The notes under the pieces were generated by a model that saw nothing but the letters and a program-made list of their open reading frames with translations, searched no databases and was not told the DNA's origin. Below are positions 18,092 to 29,472 of a stretch of 64,000 bases of DNA, piece after piece. This DNA is from Jeotgalicoccus coquinae (GTDB lineage: Bacteria > Bacillota > Bacilli > Staphylococcales > Salinicoccaceae). The stretch is taken from the NCBI RefSeq assembly GCF_014207425.1, contig NZ_JACHFF010000003.1, forward strand, positions 204,975 to 268,974, read 5' to 3'. The position numbers and the translations under genes were made by a program. The stretch's first letter is position 1, and every line of letters begins with the position of its first letter.

Positions 18092-19411
18092 TTGTCTGAA
18101 AAACCAAAGACACAGGATATGAAATATGAAACATTTGATGCGTTGTATAAAAATAATACGACGAAAGCATTAACAGAACGTGCAAAAAGTTTACGTCTGT
18201 CGAACTACAGCAAACTGAATAAAAAAGAATTGGTTCTAGCGATTCTGGAAGCTGAAATGGAGAAAGACGGCAACTATTACATGGAGGGTGTCCTTGACGA
18301 TATCCAGCAGGACGGCTACGGATTCCTCCGTACAGTCAACTATTCAAAAGGTGAGAAAGATATTTATATTTCTGCATCGCAGATCCGCCGTTTTGAACTG
18401 AAAAAAGGGGACAAAGTTACAGGTAAAGTCCGTAAGCCCAAAGAAAATGAGAAGTATTACGGACTTCTGCAGGTCGATTTTATTAACGACCATAACGCTG
18501 AAGAAGTTAAAAAGCGTCCGCATTTCCAGGCATTAACACCGTTATATCCTGATGAGCGCATCCGTCTTGAAAATGAACCGGCAGATATGTCGACACGTAT
18601 TATGGATTTAGTGACACCAATCGGTTTTGGCCAGCGCGGTATGATTGTTGCGCCGCCGAAAGCAGGTAAAACATCACTGTTAAAAGAAATTGCGCAGGCA
18701 ATTACGGCAAATCATCCGAACGTGAAGCTCTTTATTCTGTTAATCGGCGAACGTCCGGAAGAGGTTACAGATCTTGAACGTTCAGTTGAACATGCTGACG
18801 TTGTGCATTCGACTTTCGATGAGCCGCCCCAGCACCACGTTAAAGTGGCAGAGCTGCTTTTAGAACGCGCGAAACGTCTCGTTGAAATGGGTGAGGACGT
18901 TATTATTTTAATGGACTCGATTACACGTCTTGCACGTGCGTACAACCTGGTTATACCGGCATCCGGCCGTACATTGTCAGGTGGTCTTGATCCTGCAAGT
19001 TTACACCGTCCGAAGCATTTCTTCGGTGCGGCGCGTAACATTGAAGCAGGCGGGAGCCTGACGATTCTGTCGACGGCATTAGTCGATACGGGCAGCCGTA
19101 TGGACGATGTCATTTACGAAGAATTTAAAGGGACAGGTAACATGGAACTGCACCTTGATCGTAATTTAAGCGAGCGCCGTATTTATCCGGCAATCGATAT
19201 CAGACGATCAAGTACGCGTAAAGAAGAACTGCTGCTCGATAAGAAAGAACTTGAAATTTTATGGCAGCTGAGAAATCTGTTCACGGATTCTTCGGACTTT
19301 ACAGAGCGTTTCTTGAGAATTTTAAAAACGACGAAAACAAACGAAGAGTTCTTCGATGTACTCAGAGAGCGTATGATCAGCTCTCAGAAAACAGGGAAAC
19401 CCGTAATATAA
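18092..19411 (+). CDS. rho: transcription termination factor Rho
   Basis: Hexameric RNA-dependent ATPase that ends transcription. 439 residues, no large insert. An N-terminal helical subdomain is followed by the RNA-binding cold-shock-like fold (about 45-120), then the RecA-like motor with Walker A APPKAGKTSLL, Walker B (VIILMDSITR) and the Q/R-loops (LSGGLDP). The TTG at 18092 is preferred: GGGAAGTGG lies 6-7 bases upstream and it matches the length of Staphylococcus Rho; the GTG at 18083 falls inside that site. Monocistronic with its own promoter; the rpmE2 promoter begins 15 bases after the stop. Confidence 0.95.
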   Translation: MSEKPKTQDMKYETFDALYKNNTTKALTERAKSLRLSNYSKLNKKELVLAILEAEMEKDGNYYMEGVLDDIQQDGYGFLRTVNYSKGEKDIYISASQIRRFELKKGDKVTGKVRKPKENEKYYGLLQVDFINDHNAEEVKKRPHFQALTPLYPDERIRLENEPADMSTRIMDLVTPIGFGQRGMIVAPPKAGKTSLLKEIAQAITANHPNVKLFILLIGERPEEVTDLERSVEHADVVHSTFDEPPQHHVKVAELLLERAKRLVEMGEDVIILMDSITRLARAYNLVIPASGRTLSGGLDPASLHRPKHFFGAARNIEAGGSLTILSTALVDTGSRMDDVIYEEFKGTGNMELHLDRNLSERRIYPAIDIRRSSTRKEELLLDKKELEILWQLRNLFTDSSDFTERFLRILKTTKTNEEFFDVLRERMISSQKTGKPVI

Positions 19412-19426
19412 ATTTCTTCACAGATA

Positions 19427-19527
19427 TTGCTTTTTACACTGTGAGAATGTATAATGGCAAAGTAATGCGTGGTGATAGCCACAAATAACTCTGTTCCAGA
19501 TGGTCCAGGGCAAAGGAGCTGACAATT
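19427..19527 (+). promoter_or_regulatory. rpmE2 promoter and 5' leader
   Basis: TTGCTT, 17-base spacer, TATAAT (19450-19455) gives a leader of about 65 bases. It contains small inverted repeats such as GTGGTGATAGCCAC at 19470-19483. A ribosomal-protein autoregulatory structure is possible but I cannot confirm it. Confidence 0.6.
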
Positions 19528-19788
19528 ATGAAACAAGGAATTCATCCTGAATACAAAAAAGTAATCTTTTTAGATTCAACTACAGATTTTAAATTCTTAA
19601 GTGGATCTACACGTACTTCTTCTGAAACTATGGAGTGGGAAGATGGTAACGAGTACCCGGTTATTCGTTTAGATATCTCTTCTGATTCACACCCGTTCTA
19701 CACAGGACGTCAGAAGTTCGCATCTGCAGACGGCCGTGTTGAGAAATTCAACAAAAAATTCGGTCTTAAATCAAGCAACGAACAATAA
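19528..19788 (+). CDS. rpmE2: 50S ribosomal protein L31, type B
   Basis: 86-residue L31 of the zinc-free (C-minus) type: no CxxC pair, and the longer chain typical of type B ([16 protein letters not shown]...[17 protein letters not shown]). It is a component of the large subunit at the bridge to the small subunit. Type B is the sole or main L31 of staphylococci and sits between rho and prfA. Ribosome site AAAGGAGCTGA precedes the ATG. In S. aureus tdk follows; here prfA follows directly. Confidence 0.96.
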   Translation: MKQGIHPEYKKVIFLDSTTDFKFLSGSTRTSSETMEWEDGNEYPVIRLDISSDSHPFYTGRQKFASADGRVEKFNKKFGLKSSNEQ

Positions 19789-19797
19789 CGAAACTTC

Positions 19798-19829
19798 AAC
19801 TGCACTGAGATACTCAGTGCAGTTTTTTT
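19798..19829 (+). terminator. rpmE2 terminator
   Basis: AACTGCACTGAG-ATA-CTCAGTGCAGTT, perfect 12-bp stem, followed by seven T. A TGCTATAAT extended -10 at about 19844-19852 serves prfA. Confidence 0.93.
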
Positions 19830-19888
19830 GTCTCAAAAATATGCTATAATAAAGTAACTAAAAAGTACCAGGAAAAGGACGTATTCTT

Positions 19889-20968
19889 ATGTTTGATCAA
19901 CTCGAAATAATAGAAAACCGATATGAACAGCTTACTGAATTACTCAGCGACCCCGATGTTGTCAGTGATCCGGACAAACTCCGCACTTATTCCAAAGAGC
20001 AGAGCGACATTCATGATACTGTCGAAGTGTTCCGCGTATACAGAGGGCACATGGAAACTATTGAAGAATCGAAAGAAATGCTGAAAGAAACAGACGATCA
20101 GGAAATGATTGAAATGCTGAAAGAGGAAATTTCAGAATCAGAAAGCATGCTGCCGAAACTGGAAGACGAATTAAAAATTCTTATTATCCCGAAAGATCCT
20201 AACGATGAGAAAAACGTTGTTATGGAAATCCGCGGTGCAGCCGGCGGAGACGAAGCGCAGATTTTCGCAGGAGATCTGTTCAGAATGTATTCAAGATATG
20301 CTGAAGAGCAGGGATGGCGCACGGAAATCGTTGATTCTTCAAGCAGTGATCAGGGTGGATTTAAAGAAATAAGTTTCTTAATCCATGGTAAAGGTGCATT
20401 CTCCAAACTTAAGTTTGAGAACGGTGCACACCGCGTGCAGCGCGTACCTGAAACTGAGTCGGGCGGGCGTATTCATACGTCTACAGCGACTGTTGCTGTA
20501 CTGCCTGAAGTTGAAGATGTTGAAGTTAATATCCGCAACGAAGATATTAAAATTGATACGTACCGTTCAAGCGGCGCCGGCGGACAGCACGTTAACACGA
20601 CCGACTCGGCAGTACGTATTACCCACCTGCCAAGCGGCACGGTAGTAACATCTCAGGATGAGAAATCACAGATTAAAAACAGAGAGCGTGCAATGAAAGT
20701 CCTTAAAGCACGTGTCTACGACATGATGCAGCAGGAAGCACATGCGGAATATGCAGAGAAGAGAAAATCAGCAGTTGGTACAGGGGACCGTTCTGAACGA
20801 ATCCGTACTTACAACTATCCGCAAAACCGTGTAACGGATCACCGTATCGGTTTAACAATTCAAAAACTCGACCAGATTATTAACGGAAGCCTCGATGAAA
20901 TTATCGATGCGCTGGCAATCGAAGAACAGACTTCTAAACTGGAAGAACTGAATAATGAAACAATATAA
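19889..20968 (+). CDS. prfA: peptide chain release factor 1
   Basis: Recognises UAA and UAG in the ribosomal A site and triggers peptide release. 359 residues, full length. The GGQ loop ([10 protein letters not shown], near residues 228-237) contains the glutamine methylated by PrmC, which is encoded by the next gene. The discriminator region ([20 protein letters not shown]-like RTYNYPQNR) is present. Overlaps prmC by 14 bases, so the factor and its modifier are translationally coupled. Ribosome site AAAAGGAC. Confidence 0.97.
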   Translation: MFDQLEIIENRYEQLTELLSDPDVVSDPDKLRTYSKEQSDIHDTVEVFRVYRGHMETIEESKEMLKETDDQEMIEMLKEEISESESMLPKLEDELKILIIPKDPNDEKNVVMEIRGAAGGDEAQIFAGDLFRMYSRYAEEQGWRTEIVDSSSSDQGGFKEISFLIHGKGAFSKLKFENGAHRVQRVPETESGGRIHTSTATVAVLPEVEDVEVNIRNEDIKIDTYRSSGAGGQHVNTTDSAVRITHLPSGTVVTSQDEKSQIKNRERAMKVLKARVYDMMQQEAHAEYAEKRKSAVGTGDRSERIRTYNYPQNRVTDHRIGLTIQKLDQIINGSLDEIIDALAIEEQTSKLEELNNETI

Positions 20969-21800
20969 GACAACACTTAAAGAGGCGGAAGCCTCTTTAA
21001 GTGTATCTGGACAGGAAACGAGAATCGCCTCGATTGTTATGGAAGAACTGTTCGGTATGAGTTTTACAAAGCTGATGGTGTACGGTGAAGATCTGATGCC
21101 GAAAGAAGATTATAGGAAATTCAAAGATGTAATCGAACGCGTCTGCCAAAATGAACCGTATCAGTATGTTCTTGGTGAAGCTTATTTTTACGACGGGTAT
21201 TTCACAGTCACACCGGACACGCTGATTCCAAGAAATGAAACAGAAGAGCTCGTGGCATTTGTGCTGGATAACGAGAAAGACACAGGCTTAGCAATTGTCG
21301 ATATCGGCACAGGCACAGGAGCAATCGGTCTGACTTTAGCCCGACACTGGAAAAAGAACAGGATCATCGTGACCGACTTATCCGGCGCTGCACTTAATGT
21401 TGCCCGTAAGAATGGAGAACGTCTCGGAGTGACGGCTGAATATTTGGAAGGCAGCTTATTTGCACCATTAGTGGATAAAGAAATTAAAGCTGATATAATC
21501 ATCTCTAATCCCCCGTATATAAGCGAGGATGAGAAACACCTTATGACAGCGTCTGTGCTTGAACATGAGCCGGACACAGCGCTGTTTGCAGATGATAAAG
21601 GGCTTGCTCTGTACAAAGAAATGATCCGTACACTGCCGGACGCGCTGAAGCCGGGCGGACGTGTATATTTTGAAATCGGCTTTAACCAGGCAGAAGCATT
21701 AAAGACCTACATTGAAAATGTCCTGCCCGGTACTGATGTGCAGGTCGTTAAGGATATGAATCAGAATGACAGAATATTATATTTTACGCGGGGTGAATAA
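20955..21800 (+). CDS. prmC: release factor glutamine methyltransferase
   Basis: Methylates the GGQ glutamine of release factors with S-adenosylmethionine. 281 residues: N-terminal helical domain, then a Rossmann methyltransferase with SAM loop [11 protein letters not shown] (about 114-124) and the N5-glutamine signature NPPY ([10 protein letters not shown], near 184). Start overlaps the end of prfA. Followed after 2 bases by the threonylcarbamoyl-AMP synthase gene, an arrangement shared with Bacillus. Confidence 0.95.
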   Translation: MKQYKTTLKEAEASLSVSGQETRIASIVMEELFGMSFTKLMVYGEDLMPKEDYRKFKDVIERVCQNEPYQYVLGEAYFYDGYFTVTPDTLIPRNETEELVAFVLDNEKDTGLAIVDIGTGTGAIGLTLARHWKKNRIIVTDLSGAALNVARKNGERLGVTAEYLEGSLFAPLVDKEIKADIIISNPPYISEDEKHLMTASVLEHEPDTALFADDKGLALYKEMIRTLPDALKPGGRVYFEIGFNQAEALKTYIENVLPGTDVQVVKDMNQNDRILYFTRGE

Positions 21801-21802
21801 TA

Positions 21803-22852
21803 GTGACTAAAATTTGGAAAATTACCGAAGCTGATTTAACAGACAAAAGTAAACAGACAAAGCTCGAAAAACAGCTTGAAGAAATCAAAATTGCATTTAC
21901 TTACGGTGAAATCATCGGCATTCCGACAGAAACAGTATACGGTCTTGCAGCAGATGCGAGGAACTCAGAAGCAATCAATAAGATTTTTTCTGCCAAAGGA
22001 CGTCCGGGAGACAACCCTTTAATCATACATATCCACGACATCAGCCAACTGGAAGACTTTACGGCAGCACTTGATGAACGCGTCATAAAATTAATGGAGG
22101 TGTTCTGGCCGGGACCGATATCATTTATACTCCCGCTGACAGGTGACTATCTGTCATCCAACGCAGTTGCGGAACTCGATTCCGTGGCAGTGCGCATGCC
22201 GAGCCACCCGGTAGGACGGAAAATTCTGCAGTATGCGGATATACCTCTTGCTGCACCAAGTGCGAATATCAGCGGCAAGCCGTCACCGACGAACGCCCAG
22301 CATGTTATTGACGATCTGGAAGACAGACTCTACGGTGTTGTTGACAGTGAATCAGCAATATACGGTATTGAAAGTACGGTGCTCGACTGCACGCAGTTCC
22401 CGTACAGAATTGCACGTCCGGGAGCTGTAACGAAAGAACAGCTTGAAGAAGTGCTGGAATCCGTTGTCGATACGGTAAACGACCAGATGGACAAGCCGAT
22501 TTCACCAGGCATGAAATATAAGCACTATGCACCATCCCAGCCTTTAATTGTTATTGAAGGCGGAATAAACAATAATACGAAGCTGCCTGTGGAACGCACG
22601 CAGAAAGTAGGCATTATTGCTCCGGAAACGAGCAGGGAATTCATCGGTGAGGACATACAGTTTATCAGCCTGTGCAGAGACCGCGACAGTTACAAAGAAG
22701 CGGCGCGTAATCTTTACTCGGCACTCCGTGTTATGGATACGTCAGATGTTGATATTATTTTTATTCATGGATTTGATAAAGTCCCGGAATCAGCAGGATT
22801 GATGAACCGTATATACAAAGCGACAGGAAATGAAGTGATTCAGGGTGGATAA
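21803..22852 (+). CDS. tsaC: L-threonylcarbamoyladenylate synthase (Sua5 type)
   Basis: Makes threonylcarbamoyl-AMP from threonine, bicarbonate and ATP for the t6A37 modification of ANN-decoding tRNAs. 349 residues: a YrdC domain (about 15-210, with IPTETVYGLA, SAKGRPGDNPL and PSANISGKPSP) plus the C-terminal Sua5 domain, so the long form (B. subtilis YwlC) rather than short TsaC. GTG start with GGGGTGA upstream, two bases after prmC. Its end overlaps the phosphatase gene by 8 bases. The other t6A genes are not in the window. Confidence 0.94.
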   Translation: MTKIWKITEADLTDKSKQTKLEKQLEEIKIAFTYGEIIGIPTETVYGLAADARNSEAINKIFSAKGRPGDNPLIIHIHDISQLEDFTAALDERVIKLMEVFWPGPISFILPLTGDYLSSNAVAELDSVAVRMPSHPVGRKILQYADIPLAAPSANISGKPSPTNAQHVIDDLEDRLYGVVDSESAIYGIESTVLDCTQFPYRIARPGAVTKEQLEEVLESVVDTVNDQMDKPISPGMKYKHYAPSQPLIVIEGGINNNTKLPVERTQKVGIIAPETSREFIGEDIQFISLCRDRDSYKEAARNLYSALRVMDTSDVDIIFIHGFDKVPESAGLMNRIYKATGNEVIQGG

Positions 22853-23255
22853 ATTTATTTTTGTCTGTACAGGAAATACTTGCCGCAGTCCGCTTGCAGA
22901 AAGCTATGCACGTATGAAATATCCGGATAAGGATATCTCATCACGGGGGCTTTTCGTAATGGAACAGAGTACTAACAGTCATTCACTTAATATAATAGAA
23001 GAAAACGGTCTGCCGGCACCATCGGAACCGGAACAGCTGACAAAAGCCGATATTGAATCGGGGACACTGCTCGTTATGGGCAGAAGTCACAAACAGGCTA
23101 TTCATACACAGTGGCCTGAAGCCGACGTGCGTCTTTTATCGGAATATGCCGGAGAGAGCACTGCAGATGTTCCGGATCCATACGGCGGTACAGCTGCCCG
23201 GTACGAAGAGGTATTTCTGCATCTGAAAAAGTACATTGATAAATTTAACTGGTAA
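22845..23255 (+). CDS. ywlE: low-molecular-weight protein-arginine phosphatase, YwlE-like
   Basis: LMW phosphatase fold, 136 residues. The P-loop is C8-TGNTC-R14-S and the general acid lies in DPYGG near residue 107. Thr at position 12 within CTGNTCRS, instead of the Ile of tyrosine phosphatases, is the residue known from B. subtilis YwlE to select phosphoarginine, so it should remove McsB-made arginine marks from proteins. GTG is the only plausible start; it overlaps tsaC by 8 bases. In S. aureus the orthologue is PtpB. Specificity is inferred from that one residue. Confidence 0.9.
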   Translation: MDKFIFVCTGNTCRSPLAESYARMKYPDKDISSRGLFVMEQSTNSHSLNIIEENGLPAPSEPEQLTKADIESGTLLVMGRSHKQAIHTQWPEADVRLLSEYAGESTADVPDPYGGTAARYEEVFLHLKKYIDKFNW

Positions 23256-23318
23256 GACCGGTAATCTTTTGAAACTCGCAATGCTGACGGTTATAATATG
23301 TTCTAAGGAGATGAGTGT

Positions 23319-23747
23319 ATGAAAGTTGTTATTGCATCAGATCACGGCGGTCTTAATCTAAAGAAAGCCGTTACTGAATATTTATCTGAAAAAAAGATTG
23401 AATTTACAGATCTCGGACCTGACAGTACGGACTCTGTGGACTATCCGGACTATGCCAAACCGGTTGCAGAGAAAGTCGCTGCAGGAGAATATGATAAAGG
23501 TATTTTAATTTGCGGTACAGGTATCGGTATGAGCATTACTGCAAATAAAACAAAAGGTATTCGCTGTGCGCTTGTACACGATACTTTCTCGGCAAAAGCA
23601 ACACGCGCACACAACGATTCTAACGTACTCGCGATGGGTGAAAGAGTAATCGGCCCGGGTCTTGCACTTGAAGTGGTGGACACATGGCTGAACACTGAAT
23701 TTGAGGGTGGTAGACATGAAAGACGCGTTTGTAAGATTGAAGAGTGA
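23319..23747 (+). CDS. rpiB: ribose-5-phosphate isomerase B
   Basis: Interconverts ribose 5-phosphate and ribulose 5-phosphate in the pentose phosphate route. 142 residues of the RpiB/LacAB fold. It begins KVVIASDHGG with the phosphate-binding residues, C65 (LICGTGIG) is the catalytic base expected of bacterial RpiB, and THAHN-like TRAHNDSN follows near residue 97. Ribosome site TAAGGAG. It overlaps the next gene by 32 bases. Together with transaldolase it supplies the non-oxidative branch. A galactose-6-phosphate isomerase role is less likely because no lac genes accompany it. Confidence 0.92.
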   Translation: MKVVIASDHGGLNLKKAVTEYLSEKKIEFTDLGPDSTDSVDYPDYAKPVAEKVAAGEYDKGILICGTGIGMSITANKTKGIRCALVHDTFSAKATRAHNDSNVLAMGERVIGPGLALEVVDTWLNTEFEGGRHERRVCKIEE

Positions 23748-24264
23748 TTTACAGACACTGACAGATGATTTATATAAAACGGACTTCTTCACTCCTCAGA
23801 AAGTACTTGTTATCGGATGTTCGACATCCGAAACGATAGGGGAGCATATTGGTAAAAACAGCTCGGATGAAGCAGCTGAAGTTATTTATAAACATTTTTC
23901 TGAAATCGCAGCCGGAGAAAACATTCACTTATTATTCCAGGGATGCGAGCATATTAACCGTTCCCTGACAACGTCAAGACACACGATGGAAACATTGAAT
24001 CTGGAAGAAGTTACAGTAGTACCGCACAAAGAAGCGGGAGGCAGCTTAAGCGAGCTTGCTTATAAGGAAATTGCCGATCCTGTTGTCGTTGAGTCTGTTA
24101 CGGCAGACCGCGGTATTGATATTGGCCAGACGCTGATCGGGATGCACATGAAACATGTTGCCATACCGGTGCGGACGTCTGTGAAAAAAGTCGGCAAAGC
24201 AGTAGTGACGATAGCGACAACCCGCCCGAAACTTGTCGGCGGACCGAGAGCGCATTATAAATAA
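23716..24264 (+). CDS. UPF0340/TIGR01440 family protein, YwlG-like
   Basis: 182-residue conserved Firmicutes protein of unknown function located, as in Bacillus and Staphylococcus, between rpiB and glyA. Conserved patches include [19 protein letters not shown] and [15 protein letters not shown]. The ATG at 23716 is chosen for GAGGGTGG six bases upstream; it lies inside rpiB, so the two are coupled. The fold is thought to be a two-domain alpha/beta protein, but no reaction is known. The context with rpiB and glyA hints at metabolism only. Confidence 0.88.
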   Translation: MKDAFVRLKSDLQTLTDDLYKTDFFTPQKVLVIGCSTSETIGEHIGKNSSDEAAEVIYKHFSEIAAGENIHLLFQGCEHINRSLTTSRHTMETLNLEEVTVVPHKEAGGSLSELAYKEIADPVVVESVTADRGIDIGQTLIGMHMKHVAIPVRTSVKKVGKAVVTIATTRPKLVGGPRAHYK

Positions 24265-24277
24265 AGGGGAGAACACA

Positions 24278-25513
24278 ATGTCATACATTAATTCACAGGA
24301 TCCACAATTACAGGAAGTTATTAACAAAGAACTTGAAAGACAAAACAACAACATCGAACTTATCGCGAGCGAGAACTTCGTTTCACCTGCAGTACTGGAA
24401 GCTCAAGGTTCAATTTTAACGAACAAATATGCAGAAGGATATCCGGGGAAACGTTATTACGGCGGTTGTGAACATGTAGACGTTGTAGAAAACCTTGCAC
24501 GCGACCGTGCCAAGGAAATTTTTGGTGCAGAGCACGCTAATGTGCAGCCGCACTCGGGATCACAGGCTAACATGGCTGTATATTTCTCCGTGCTTGAGCC
24601 GGGGGATAAAGTACTTGGGATGGACTTATCGCACGGCGGACATTTAACGCACGGTTCACCGGTTAACTTCAGCGGCAAGCTGTTCAACTTCTTATCTTAC
24701 GGAGTTGAGAAAGAAAATGAGCAGATTGATTACGACAAAGTAATGGAAATTGCTAAAAAAGAGCAGCCTAAAATGATCGTTGCAGGCGGGAGTGCATATG
24801 TTAAAACACTGGACTTTAAAAAGTTCCGTGAAATTGCTGATGCTGTAGGTGCTTATCTTTTAGTTGATATGGCGCATATTGCAGGGCTTGTTGCAGCAGG
24901 ACTGCATCCGAACCCGGTTCCGCATGCAGACTTTGTTACATCCACGACTCACAAAACATTACGCGGACCTCGCGGCGGCCTGATTTTAACGAAAGAAAAA
25001 TATGCCAAAGCTGTAGATAAAAATATCTTCCCGGGAATTCAGGGCGGCCCGCTGATGCATGTAATCGGAGCGAAAGCAGTAGCATTCGGTGAAGCATTAC
25101 AGCCGGACTTTAAAGACTATCAGCAGCGTGTGCTGGATAATGCGAAAGCTCTTGCAGAGTCACTTGCTGAGGGCGGCCTGCGCATAGTTTCAGGTACGAC
25201 GGATAACCATCTTGTACTTGTAGACGTTAAAGCTTTCGGTCTGACAGGAAAAGTTGCTGAAGAAGCACTTGATGAAGTAGGAATTACTGTAAACAAAAAT
25301 ACGATTCCATTCGATGAAGCATCACCATTCGTAACGAGCGGTATCCGTCTTGGAACTCCTGCGATGACGACACGCGGATTTACAACTGAAGATATGACAG
25401 AAGTTGGTAAAATTATGGTAGAAACACTTAAACGTGCCAAAAATGAGGAAAATCTGGAAGGAATTTCAGATAAAGTAACAAAATTAACAGGAAAATATCC
25501 ACTATACAAATAA
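24278..25513 (+). CDS. glyA: serine hydroxymethyltransferase
   Basis: PLP enzyme that exchanges serine plus tetrahydrofolate for glycine plus methylene-tetrahydrofolate, the main one-carbon source. 411 residues. The PLP lysine lies in [14 protein letters not shown] (near residue 226), and [11 protein letters not shown] and [10 protein letters not shown] are intact. ATG 24278 has AAGGGGAG upstream; an earlier frame to 24233 runs back into the previous gene. Only 63 bases separate it from upp. Confidence 0.97.
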   Translation: MSYINSQDPQLQEVINKELERQNNNIELIASENFVSPAVLEAQGSILTNKYAEGYPGKRYYGGCEHVDVVENLARDRAKEIFGAEHANVQPHSGSQANMAVYFSVLEPGDKVLGMDLSHGGHLTHGSPVNFSGKLFNFLSYGVEKENEQIDYDKVMEIAKKEQPKMIVAGGSAYVKTLDFKKFREIADAVGAYLLVDMAHIAGLVAAGLHPNPVPHADFVTSTTHKTLRGPRGGLILTKEKYAKAVDKNIFPGIQGGPLMHVIGAKAVAFGEALQPDFKDYQQRVLDNAKALAESLAEGGLRIVSGTTDNHLVLVDVKAFGLTGKVAEEALDEVGITVNKNTIPFDEASPFVTSGIRLGTPAMTTRGFTTEDMTEVGKIMVETLKRAKNEENLEGISDKVTKLTGKYPLYK

Positions 25514-25530
25514 ACTGCGCTATAATATAT

Positions 25531-25550
25531 ACCGGATGGGATCATCCGGT
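25531..25550 (+). other. hairpin at the presumed 5' end of the upp transcript
   Basis: ACCGGATG-GGAT-CATCCGGT, perfect 8-bp stem, no proper T-tract. A TATAAT at 25521-25526 would start RNA at about 25533, so the hairpin would be at or next to the RNA 5' end. It could be a weak glyA terminator instead. Confidence 0.55.
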
Positions 25551-25576
25551 TAATATTTGGAGTGGAGGAAGAAAAA

Positions 25577-26206
25577 ATGTCGAAAGTACAAGTAATGGAT
25601 CATCCGTTAATTCAGCATAAAATGAGCTATATCCGTGATGAAAATACATCGACTAAAGAGTTCAGAGAACTTGTTGATGAAGTGGGTATGCTGATGGCTT
25701 ATGAGGTAACGAGAGATCTTACACTCGAAGATGTGTCGGTACAGACACCGGTTCAGCAAACTACAGCAAAACGCCTGAGCGGAAAAAAACTGGGTATCGT
25801 CCCTATTTTACGCGCAGGACTTGGTATGCAGGACGGAATTCTGAAGTTAATTCCATCGGCACGTGTAGGTCATATCGGATTATACCGTGATCCCGAAACA
25901 CTGCAGGCTGTTGAATACTATGCGAAGTTCCCGGGGGATATTGAAGAGCGCGATATTTTCGTAATCGACCCGATGCTTGCAACAGGTGCATCAGCAGTAG
26001 AAGCAATTACAGCAGTAAAAAAACACGGCGCGACTAAAATCCGTTTTATCTGTCTTATTGCAGCACCCGAAGGTGTGGAAGTATTAAAAGAAGCTCACCC
26101 GGATGTGGATATTTATATCGCGGCACTGGATGAGAAACTGAATGAGAAGAGTTACATCGTTCCAGGTTTAGGCGACGCTGGCGATAGATTATTTGGTACA
26201 CGATAA
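25577..26206 (+). CDS. upp: uracil phosphoribosyltransferase
   Basis: Salvages uracil to UMP with PRPP. 209 residues, full length. The PRPP-binding loop is [10 protein letters not shown] (about 131-140), followed by the uracil-binding C-terminal [12 protein letters not shown]. The ATG at 25577 has GGAGGAA upstream. The order glyA-upp-mnaA-atp matches S. aureus. It complements CTP synthase upstream in pyrimidine supply. Confidence 0.97.
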   Translation: MSKVQVMDHPLIQHKMSYIRDENTSTKEFRELVDEVGMLMAYEVTRDLTLEDVSVQTPVQQTTAKRLSGKKLGIVPILRAGLGMQDGILKLIPSARVGHIGLYRDPETLQAVEYYAKFPGDIEERDIFVIDPMLATGASAVEAITAVKKHGATKIRFICLIAAPEGVEVLKEAHPDVDIYIAALDEKLNEKSYIVPGLGDAGDRLFGTR

Positions 26207-26224
26207 AAATCATAGGAGATTGTT

Positions 26225-27364
26225 ATGAAAAAAATTATGGCGATTTTCGGTACGCGACCTGAGGCTATTAAAATGGCTCCGCTTGTACTCGAAATGAAAA
26301 AAGATGAAGATATTGAACCGGTTGTAGTAGTTACTGCACAGCACAGAGAAATGCTTGACCAGGTCCTGACAACGTTCGATATTACACCTGATTACGACTT
26401 GAATATTATGAAAGCGGGACAGACACTGTCAGAAGTTACAGGACGTGTAATCAATGGTCTCGAATCAGTTATTAAAGAAGTAAAACCGGATATGATTTTA
26501 GTGCACGGTGATACAACGACAACATTCGCAGGTTCACTTGCTGCGTTTTACAATGAAGTGGATATCGGCCACGTTGAAGCGGGTCTCCGCACTCATAACA
26601 AATACTCACCCTTCCCTGAAGAAGCTAACCGTCAGATGACAGGTGTTTTAGCGGATCTTCATTTTTCACCAACAGAAGATGCGCGTCAAAACCTGCTGAA
26701 CGAAGCTAAAGATGATTCAAAAATTTCAGTTACAGGTAACACTGCAATCGATGCACTTGCAACTACTGTTGATGAAAATTATCACAGCGATATCATCGAG
26801 AAACATAAAGACAACAAAGTTGTTCTGTTAACAGCGCACAGACGCGAAAACATCGGTCAGCCGATGCACAACATTTTCGGTGCAGTCCGCCAGATTGTTG
26901 ACGAGTTTGAAGATGTAACAGTTGTTTACCCGATGCACAAAAACCCTAAAGTACGTGAAATTGCACAGGAATATTTAGGAAACCACGACCGTGTGGAACT
27001 TATCGAGCCGCTTGATGTGCTTGACTTCCATAACTTTGCAGCAAGAAGCCATCTTATCTTAACTGACTCGGGCGGCGTACAGGAAGAAGCCCCGTCACTC
27101 GGCAAGCCGGTGCTTGTACTGCGCGATACAACTGAACGTCCTGAAGGTGTTGCAGCCGGTACGCTTAAGCTTGCAGGTGTAGAACAGGAAAACATCTACA
27201 ACATGACTAAAGAACTGCTTACGGATGAAGAGCTGTACAATAAGATGTCACAAACACAAAATCCGTACGGTGATGGTGAAGCGTCACGCAGAATTTGTGA
27301 GAACATAAAGTATTATTATGGAATAACTAAAGAAAAACCTATTAGTTTTTCAGTAAATGATTAG
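26225..27364 (+). CDS. mnaA: UDP-N-acetylglucosamine 2-epimerase (non-hydrolysing)
   Basis: Converts UDP-GlcNAc to UDP-ManNAc, used for the wall teichoic acid linkage unit. 379 residues with GT-B fold: FGTRPEAIKMAPL at the N-terminus, HVEAGLRTH near 120 and the UDP-binding stretch DSGGVQEEAPSLGKP near 280. Staphylococci encode this housekeeping copy next to the ATP synthase operon. Ribosome site TAGGAG; 18 bases after upp, so probably cotranscribed. Confidence 0.95.
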   Translation: MKKIMAIFGTRPEAIKMAPLVLEMKKDEDIEPVVVVTAQHREMLDQVLTTFDITPDYDLNIMKAGQTLSEVTGRVINGLESVIKEVKPDMILVHGDTTTTFAGSLAAFYNEVDIGHVEAGLRTHNKYSPFPEEANRQMTGVLADLHFSPTEDARQNLLNEAKDDSKISVTGNTAIDALATTVDENYHSDIIEKHKDNKVVLLTAHRRENIGQPMHNIFGAVRQIVDEFEDVTVVYPMHKNPKVREIAQEYLGNHDRVELIEPLDVLDFHNFAARSHLILTDSGGVQEEAPSLGKPVLVLRDTTERPEGVAAGTLKLAGVEQENIYNMTKELLTDEELYNKMSQTQNPYGDGEASRRICENIKYYYGITKEKPISFSVND

Positions 27365-27400
27365 TAATTGTGAACATGTTGTTAATATTTCCATATTTTG

Positions 27401-27429
27401 TTGACACAAAAATTGCGCTCCTATAAAAT
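27401..27429 (+). promoter_or_regulatory. ATP synthase operon promoter
   Basis: TTGACA, 17-base spacer, TAAAAT, between mnaA and atpI. It is the best promoter match ahead of the eight structural genes. Confidence 0.85.
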
Positions 27430-27489
27430 CATTAGAGTATGTAATTGTTTTCACAACGTGTTACATTACCCGGGGAGTCGTCAAAGACA

Positions 27490-28591
<1,102 letters not shown>

Positions 28592-28599
28592 TATAATAA

Positions 28600-28854
<255 letters not shown>

Positions 28855-28868
28855 GAGTCGTTATATAA

Positions 28869-28895
28869 GGCGAAGTCTTATTTAAAGATTTCGCC
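28869..28895 (+). other. intercistronic hairpin between atpE and atpF
   Basis: GGCGAAGTCTT and AAGATTTCGCC form an 11-bp stem (one G-U) with a 5-base loop and no T-tract, so it is not a standard terminator. It may protect or process the mRNA 3' of atpE. Confidence 0.6.
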
Positions 28896-28953
28896 ATCTT
28901 ATTATGTAAATAACTACGAGAGTTAGAGACTTTTTTGAAAGGAGTGTACATAG

Positions 28954-29472
28954 GTGGAACTATTAATTTTAGGTGCTGCTGGTGAAACGATGGGTACGGC
29001 TGTAGGAACATCGCTCGTTCTTCTTGCGAGTTTCCTGACGCTGCTTGCAGTATTGTCATACTATGTGTGGAAACCAGTTAAGAAAGTTATGGATGACCGT
29101 GAACAACTAATCCATGATGATATTGATTTTGCTGAGAACAGAAAATTAGAAGCTGAACGCTTAAAAGAAGAGAACGAAACACTGCTGAAATCTACGCAGG
29201 CTGAAATCTCTGAACTTATGGAAAACGCTAAGAGTCAGGCGAAGAAAGAACAAGAGTCTATCATCAATGATGCTCATAACCGTTCTACTCAAATGATTAC
29301 TGAAGCGCAGGCGGATATTGAAAGAGAAAAAGAAAAAGCTATCCGTGATATAAACGATCAGGTTGCTGAGCTGTCAGTACTGATTGCAGAGAAGATGATC
29401 CGCAAGGAACTAAACTCTGAAGACCAGAAAAACCTTGTTGCGAACTACTTACAGGAAGCAGGCGATAAGTAA
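28954..29472 (+). CDS. atpF: F1Fo ATP synthase subunit b
   Basis: 172 residues: one membrane helix (about 14-36) and a long charged coiled coil that makes the peripheral stalk. The GTG start is favoured because LLILGAAGE aligns with LFVLGAAGG at the N-terminus of S. aureus subunit b, and AAAGGAG is upstream (11 bases). Stop and atpH start overlap by one base (TAATG). Confidence 0.95.
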   Translation: MELLILGAAGETMGTAVGTSLVLLASFLTLLAVLSYYVWKPVKKVMDDREQLIHDDIDFAENRKLEAERLKEENETLLKSTQAEISELMENAKSQAKKEQESIINDAHNRSTQMITEAQADIEREKEKAIRDINDQVAELSVLIAEKMIRKELNSEDQKNLVANYLQEAGDK

